Shown here: positions 8,006-11,080 of the stretch, piece after piece
Position numbering within the stretch: position 1 is the first letter of the stretch
Layout of the letters: the number at the start of each line of letters is the position of its first letter
Assembly (NCBI GenBank): GCA_016787375.1
Contig: JAEUUM010000402.1
Span: forward strand, 1 to 11,080
Length of the DNA: 11,080 nt
Origin: Saprospiraceae bacterium
Lineage (GTDB): Bacteria > Bacteroidota > Bacteroidia > Chitinophagales > Saprospiraceae
Direction: 5' to 3'
Translations under genes and position numbers: made by a program
Notes under the pieces: model-generated
The model's input: only the letters and a program-made list of their open reading frames with translations
Told to the model about the DNA's origin: nothing
The model's database searches: none

Positions 8006-8518
8006 ATGAAATATTTCATGGTAAAAGTCACCATATTCATTGTCTTGATGACAATTGTTTTCCAGCGCAGCGTTGGTCAGATAAATTTACATGACGGATT
8101 GTATCTTATTGATGAATTGGAGATAGCGTCACCAGAAAAGACGCGATTAGATACCAGCAAAGCTATAATTCATTATAATTCTGCTTTTATTGAGGGTGAT
8201 CCGATTGATTATGCTCCAATTTCGATCTGGACCAATGATTATGTACCTTTTGACCTGAGAGTTGAGCCATCAACCAGACCACAAACCGAAAACAAGAAAT
8301 TGCTTTTATTGACATTGACAGATAAAGCTTCAGAAAAGCTTATTGAATTCACAACAAAAAATGTAATGAAATATGTTGTTATTGTTGTAAATGGTGAAGC
8401 GCTAACCGTTCATCGCATCAAGGAGCCAATTACTTCCGGACTTCTTCAAATAACCCGATGTAACGATAATGCTTGCGAACAGCTTTTTCAAGTTTTGAAA
8501 GATCATGTCAAGAAATAA
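8006..8518 (+). CDS. Small exported protein with a SecD/SecDF P1-head-like domain
   Basis: The protein has 170 residues. The N-terminus (about 1-24: MKYFMVKV, a hydrophobic stretch, then RSVGQ) is a probable signal peptide; a second ATG at 8018 would also leave one. Residues 30-95 are not recognised. Residues about 98-167 resemble the 'head' subdomain of the first periplasmic domain of SecD. The shared order is a strand (LLLLTLTDKASEKLIEFTTK), a strand-turn (YVVIVVNGEAL), then HRIKEPITSGLLQIT (136-150), close to SecD's APVIxEPITGGxxQITG, and a final helix. No SecD transmembrane region follows, so this is a soluble stand-alone domain and not a translocase subunit. C152 and C157 in the loop after QIT might pair. 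The role is unknown; it could bind unfolded peptide or act as a small envelope adaptor (inference). It starts 96 bp after the barrel gene, across a possible terminator, so co-transcription is uncertain. Confidence 0.75.
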   Translation: MKYFMVKVTIFIVLMTIVFQRSVGQINLHDGLYLIDELEIASPEKTRLDTSKAIIHYNSAFIEGDPIDYAPISIWTNDYVPFDLRVEPSTRPQTENKKLLLLTLTDKASEKLIEFTTKNVMKYVVIVVNGEALTVHRIKEPITSGLLQITRCNDNACEQLFQVLKDHVKK

Positions 8519-8823
8519 AGGTTTCATTGTTTCTTGAACATAATTCTGCTAGGTGTATTTTTACCTTGCATTTTTGAAACTTGAATGCAATGATCTGAGT
8601 CGGGTAGTTTCTGAAAAAGTGGATTACCAATTATAGAATTCAAATTGTTTACAAAATTAATTTTTATTCCGGTTTTGGGTGTTTCCCTCTAATTCTATTA
8701 TAAAATGTTATTAAATATACTGCAGTAATTTAAATTTTGATTGCTGTTGTTATTGATTTTTCAAATAAGATTGTACAAGTTTATTGTATTTTTCCGGTAA
8801 AATATTAGATACCGGGTCATCAG
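8519..8823. other. Upstream region of the sigma-factor operon with inverted repeats and coding-like minus frames
   Basis: This 305-bp spacer precedes the sigma-factor gene and should contain its promoter. No clear housekeeping promoter is visible; TAAGATTG at 8766-8773 is one base from the Bacteroidota -7 consensus, but a well-spaced -33 element is lacking. A hairpin TTGCATT-N11-AATGCAA lies at 8566-8590. On the minus strand, 8688-8524 is open for 54 codons without a good start. It reads like a protein C-terminus (GNPLFQKLPDSDHCIQ, then NTPSRIMFKKQ and a TGA). A second piece (about 8824-8750) reads DDPVSNILPEKYNKLVQ and ends in TAA. I recognise neither; they may be debris of one or two lost genes, or chance. 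Confidence 0.35.
8793..8816 (+). promoter_or_regulatory. Inverted repeat CCGGTA-N10-TACCGG just before the sigma-factor start
   Basis: CCGGTA (8794-8799) and TACCGG (8810-8815) are perfect 6-bp inverted arms separated by ten A/T-rich bases (AAATATTAGA), extendable by one T-G pair. The GC-rich arms stand out in AT-rich surroundings. They end 8 bases before the ATG at 8824. Possible roles are a dimeric repressor operator or a leader hairpin that limits initiation of the sigma-factor gene. No direct evidence distinguishes these. Confidence 0.4.
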
Positions 8824-9351
8824 ATGTATTTCAGTGAAATTTACGAACAACACAAAGACATGGTTTATAACCTTGCATTGCAATATGTCCAAAACCGAGA
8901 AGATGCTCAGGAGATAACCCAGGATACGTTTGTTTCGGTATATAATTCTTTAAAAGATTTTAACCACAATTCAAAAGTATCCACCTGGATTTATCGCATT
9001 GCCATTAATAAATCATTGGATTTTATTAAGGCAAGGCAACGCAAAAAAAAATCATGGCTTGTAAATTCACTTTTTTTGTTTGGAAGCAACAATGAAAGTT
9101 TTGATGTAATTACTTTTGATCATCCGGGAGTGTTACTGGAGCAGAAAGAATCCATGGAAGCAATATTTAGATGTATTAACCGGCTTCCTGAAAACCAAAA
9201 GACTGCGATAATCCTGAGTAAAATAGAACAACATTCGCTATCGCAAATTGCAGAGATTATGAATCTGAGCATTAAAGCCGTGGAGTCTTTGCTGCAACGT
9301 GCCAAAGCCAATTTACAAAAATATTTAGATGAAACCGGAGGAAAAGACTAA
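8824..9351 (+). CDS. ECF-type RNA polymerase sigma factor (sigma-70 family)
   Basis: This 175-residue protein has only sigma regions 2 and 4, as in ECF sigma factors. Region 2 covers about 3-75: YEQHKDMVYNLALQYVQNRE, then DAQEITQDTFVSVYNSL (27-43; the core-binding and -10-recognition helices), and STWIYRIAINKSLDFIKARQR (53-73). A linker with a hydrophobic LVNSLFLFG patch (79-87) follows. Region 4 covers about 108-168: LPENQKTAIILSKIE and the helix-turn-helix SLSQIAEIMNLSIKAVESLL (138-157), which reads the -35 element. It is the first gene of a five-gene plus-strand operon, 36 bp before its probable anti-sigma gene. By analogy with CnrH and similar factors it is likely held at the membrane until an envelope signal arrives, and then transcribes its own operon (inference). 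Confidence 0.93.
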   Translation: MYFSEIYEQHKDMVYNLALQYVQNREDAQEITQDTFVSVYNSLKDFNHNSKVSTWIYRIAINKSLDFIKARQRKKKSWLVNSLFLFGSNNESFDVITFDHPGVLLEQKESMEAIFRCINRLPENQKTAIILSKIEQHSLSQIAEIMNLSIKAVESLLQRAKANLQKYLDETGGKD

Positions 9352-9387
9352 CAAAATCGTCAAACAAGTATAAACTTCAAATAAAAC

Positions 9388-9651
9388 ATGCGCACTGATT
9401 TAGATTTTTTAAAAAATATAAAGAAGGTCGATGCACCAGAATTTTTGCTGACTCGAATCATGCAACAAGTGAAGGAGCAGAATAATCCACTGATGACAAA
9501 GCGGACAGTTTTTGCTTATGGTATGGCTATAATGCTGGTTTTTTGTTTGGACTTTTATGTGCTGGAAAGAGCTTATAAGAACAATGGACACAATTCAACC
9601 ATGTTGCAAAGCTTCAATTTAGATCAGGAAAATGACTTATATCATGACTAG
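9388..9651 (+). CDS. Small one-span membrane protein, probable anti-sigma factor (CnrY-like organisation)
   Basis: The protein has 87 residues. The N-terminal 39 are polar and amphipathic (FLKNIKKVDAPEFLLTRIMQ at 7-26), followed by one hydrophobic span at about 40-58 and a polar tail of about 28 residues. Under the positive-inside rule (KRT before the span) the N-terminus is cytoplasmic. A short cytoplasmic helix, one span and a short outside tail is the layout of CnrY, the roughly 95-residue anti-sigma of CnrH. The pattern VDAPEFLLTRI is common in proteins encoded beside ECF sigma genes in Bacteroidota (from memory). There is no zinc-binding HxxxCxxC anti-sigma motif. It lies between the sigma factor and a CnrX/CpxP-like protein and overlaps the latter by 20 bases, suggesting coupled translation. 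The anti-sigma role comes from context and topology, not from a recognised domain. Confidence 0.7.
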   Translation: MRTDLDFLKNIKKVDAPEFLLTRIMQQVKEQNNPLMTKRTVFAYGMAIMLVFCLDFYVLERAYKNNGHNSTMLQSFNLDQENDLYHD

Positions 9652-10102
9652 AAATCGTTTATTATCTTTTTCAATAGTTGTTTTGTTGCTCAGCAATTTG
9701 CTGTTGGCAGTTTTTATCATAATCCCAAAAGATAGGCATAGGCCAAATGAAGGTCCCCGTAATATCATCATTGAGAACTTGGATTTTGATGAATATCAGA
9801 TCACTGCTTATGATAAACTCATCGAAGCTCACCAAAAAGATATCAGAGGGGCAGAACAAGAAATCAGAAGTTTAAAAAACAACTTGTACAAAGGCTTGAA
9901 TGATGATTCTGCCCAGAACAATAAAGACTCAATTATCGCACAAATATGTAAGGTGCAAATGAAAATTGAGAATATACATTATGCTCATTTTCAGGATATA
10001 AAAAAGCTTTGCAAGCCAAACCAAATAGAATCTTACAAACAATTGACTACTAAAATTGCTGAACTTTTTGCAAGACAGCAAATGAAGCCAAAGCGCAAAT
10101 GA
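9632..10102 (+). CDS. Membrane-anchored periplasmic CnrX/CpxP/Spy-like heavy-metal sensor protein
   Basis: The protein has 156 residues from the first ATG; an ATG at 9644 (MTRNRLL) gives 152 and is about equally likely. One hydrophobic anchor (about 10-31) is followed by a charged, almost wholly helical periplasmic part. LDFDEYQITAYDKLIEAHQK (50-69), a long coiled helix to about 85, then NIHYAHFQDIKKLCKPNQIE (114-133) and a last helix match the four-helix heavy-metal-resistance/Spy-CpxP-CnrX fold. HF-x2-IKKLC-x-PNQ-x2-SY is the Bacteroidota counterpart of the LTxxQ region. Potential metal ligands are H67, C106, M110, H116, H119 and C127. In CnrX-type sensors, His, Glu and Met ligands bind Ni or Co and relay to the anti-sigma factor. 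The gene is joined to both neighbours (20-nt overlap before, 4-nt ATGA after). It may be a sensor, a periplasmic chaperone, or both; the metal is not determined. Confidence 0.8.
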   Translation: MTYIMTRNRLLSFSIVVLLLSNLLLAVFIIIPKDRHRPNEGPRNIIIENLDFDEYQITAYDKLIEAHQKDIRGAEQEIRSLKNNLYKGLNDDSAQNNKDSIIAQICKVQMKIENIHYAHFQDIKKLCKPNQIESYKQLTTKIAELFARQQMKPKRK

Positions 10103-10794
10103 TCAGCCGGAAACAACTGGCTGTGATTTTATGCTGCATCTGCAATTTAGCATTTGGGCAGGAAGACAAGATTATAAATATTGAATTTGACCATTTTTTC
10201 GGAAAGCAACAATTATTATTGGATCACTATTATTCAACTGACTCTGCGGGAGACAGTATTAAGGTAAATGTTTTAAAATATTACATAAGCAATATAGCGT
10301 TTTGTGATGATAGTTCAGCCATTTGGCAGGAACCAGAAAGCTACCACTTATTGAATGTACGAGACTTAGGTTCATTAAATTTGAAGTTGAAAGTTCCTGG
10401 AGAATTATCTTTTAATCGAATAAAATTTGACTTGGGTATTGATAGTATGACCAACTCGAAAGGGGTCAAAGGGGGAGATTTGGATCCCACCAAAGGCATG
10501 TACTGGACGTGGCAAAGTGGTTATATAAATTTCAAAATTGAAGGCAACAGCAATCTGTGTAAAACACGAAAAAACGAGTTCGTCTTTCATTTGGGAGGTT
10601 TCCAACAAGGTTTTGATTGTGTTCAAAGAATGGTATTCGAGACAAAAAAGCTTGATAAAATTATAATTTTGGTAGATGTAAGAAAATTAATTGAATCTAC
10701 AGATTTAGCAGCAACCAACCACATCATGTCGCCGGGTGATCAAGCTAAAAAGATGTCAGTAGTATTGAATAAGATTTTTACCATTTCAGAATGA
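10099..10794 (+). CDS. MbnP-family periplasmic copper-binding-type protein
   Basis: The protein has 231 residues. The signal peptide (about 1-20) ends AFGQ. The body is a beta-rich domain with the family landmarks in order: KVNVLKYYISNIAF (55-68), YHLLNV (82-87), FNRIKFDLGIDS (105-116), GDLDPTKGMYWTWQSGYINF (126-145), EFVFHLGG (160-167) and NHIMSPG (207-213). In methanotrophs, MbnP carries a tryptophan that its partner MbnH oxidises to kynurenine, forming part of a copper site; MopE/CorA use a kynurenine with histidines. Here W136 or W138 with H164 are the obvious candidate residues (inference). Cysteines C68, C154 and C174 could form a disulfide. The ATG overlaps the previous stop by 4 nt (ATGA), and its own stop overlaps the next ATG in the same way, so translation is coupled to the di-heme peroxidase. 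MbnP homologues occur far outside methanobactin producers, and I see no methanobactin precursor here. Confidence 0.87.
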   Translation: MISRKQLAVILCCICNLAFGQEDKIINIEFDHFFGKQQLLLDHYYSTDSAGDSIKVNVLKYYISNIAFCDDSSAIWQEPESYHLLNVRDLGSLNLKLKVPGELSFNRIKFDLGIDSMTNSKGVKGGDLDPTKGMYWTWQSGYINFKIEGNSNLCKTRKNEFVFHLGGFQQGFDCVQRMVFETKKLDKIIILVDVRKLIESTDLAATNHIMSPGDQAKKMSVVLNKIFTISE

Positions 10795-11080
10795 GAAGCA
10801 GAATAGTAATATTGATATTTGGTTGTTTTGTATTCTTGTCAGCTTCAATGAGCCTGATTGAAATTCCATTTGTTGTACCAAAATCTTGGCCTGAGCCTGT
10901 GTATAATTTTAAAGAAAATGCATTGACCACCGAAAAAATCGAATTGGGTCGAGCGTTGTTTTACGACCCTGTTTTGTCAAGAAATAATACCATTTCATGT
11001 GCAAGTTGTCATTCTCAATATACAGCATTTGCTCATGTTGATCACGATCTTAGTCATGGTATTGATGATAAAATTGGATT
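10791..11080 (+). CDS. Di-heme cytochrome c peroxidase/MauG family protein, MbnH-like, C-terminus off the window
   Basis: Only the first 96 residues are present (290 nt, open to the right edge). An N-terminal hydrophobic segment (about 5-23) is an export signal or anchor. LTTEKIELGRALFYDPVLSR (45-64), then CASCH (70-74; the first c-type heme site, with H74 as axial ligand), YTAFAH and LSHGIDDKIG (87-96) are the standard opening of the CcpA/MauG/MbnH group. This group reduces peroxide with two hemes or, in MauG and MbnH, oxidises tryptophan of a partner protein. The start ATG (10791) overlaps the MbnP stop in ATGA. Its position directly after an MbnP gene makes MbnH-like tryptophan oxidation the best guess. 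The second heme and the residue that separates peroxidases from MauG-type enzymes lie outside the window. Cytochrome c maturation in the periplasm would be needed. Confidence 0.88.
   Translation, partial: MRSRIVILIFGCFVFLSASMSLIEIPFVVPKSWPEPVYNFKENALTTEKIELGRALFYDPVLSRNNTISCASCHSQYTAFAHVDHDLSHGIDDKIG

Noticed and set aside
5462..8518. Barrel protein and small exported protein as part of the copper operon (a counterpart of MbnT)
   Set aside because: A possible terminator follows the barrel gene, and a 305-bp spacer precedes the sigma gene. The barrel belongs to the OMP_b-brl_3 type without a siderophore-receptor signature, so proximity alone is not evidence.
1..11080. CRISPR arrays, tRNA or rRNA genes, insertion sequences, long repeats
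   Set aside because: None seen: no spaced direct repeats, no tRNA cloverleaf found by eye, no transposase frame or terminal inverted repeats.

Overview
The window looks like chromosomal DNA of a Bacteroidota bacterium. The signs are an AT-rich composition, a C-terminal type IX secretion (Por) sorting domain, BACON domains, an outer-membrane beta-barrel protein with an N-terminal carboxypeptidase-regulatory-like domain, a VPS10/BNR-repeat protein of the kind common in that phylum, and start codons without Shine-Dalgarno sequences. I cannot place it below phylum with confidence; Saprospiria or Chitinophagia would fit.

Left part, minus strand (1-5165): three genes read leftward. They are a BNR/sortilin-type repeat protein cut by the left edge (1-1492), an APC-superfamily amino-acid permease (1865-3181), and a secreted YHYH-domain protein with two BACON domains and a T9SS sorting tail (3255-5165). 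The 372-bp gap between the first two is not empty. On the plus strand it holds the C-terminal remnant of a PAP2-type phosphatase, with an SRx5Hx3D motif interrupted by a stop codon.

Middle, plus strand (5462-8518): an OMP_b-brl_3 TonB-receptor-like barrel (5462-7909), followed by a small exported protein (8006-8518) whose C-terminal half looks like a stand-alone SecD/SecDF P1 'head' domain. The divergent spacer before the barrel gene (5166-5461) has a long minus-strand open frame that may be another decayed gene.

Right part, plus strand (8824-11080, running off the edge): a tight five-gene operon. It encodes an ECF sigma factor, an 87-residue one-span probable anti-sigma protein, a membrane-anchored CnrX/CpxP-like periplasmic helical protein, an MbnP-family protein, and the start of an MbnH/MauG/CcpA-type di-heme c-type peroxidase. 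The last four genes overlap one another by 4 to 20 bases. The first three resemble the metal-sensing CnrH-CnrY-CnrX module. The last two resemble the MbnP/MbnH pair, in which a di-heme enzyme converts a tryptophan of its partner to kynurenine to build a copper site. The simplest reading is a metal-responsive (probably copper) envelope system that controls its own copper-binding partner pair. This operon is the most interesting content of the window. A CCGGTA-N10-TACCGG inverted repeat lies 8 bases before the sigma-factor start and could be its control element.
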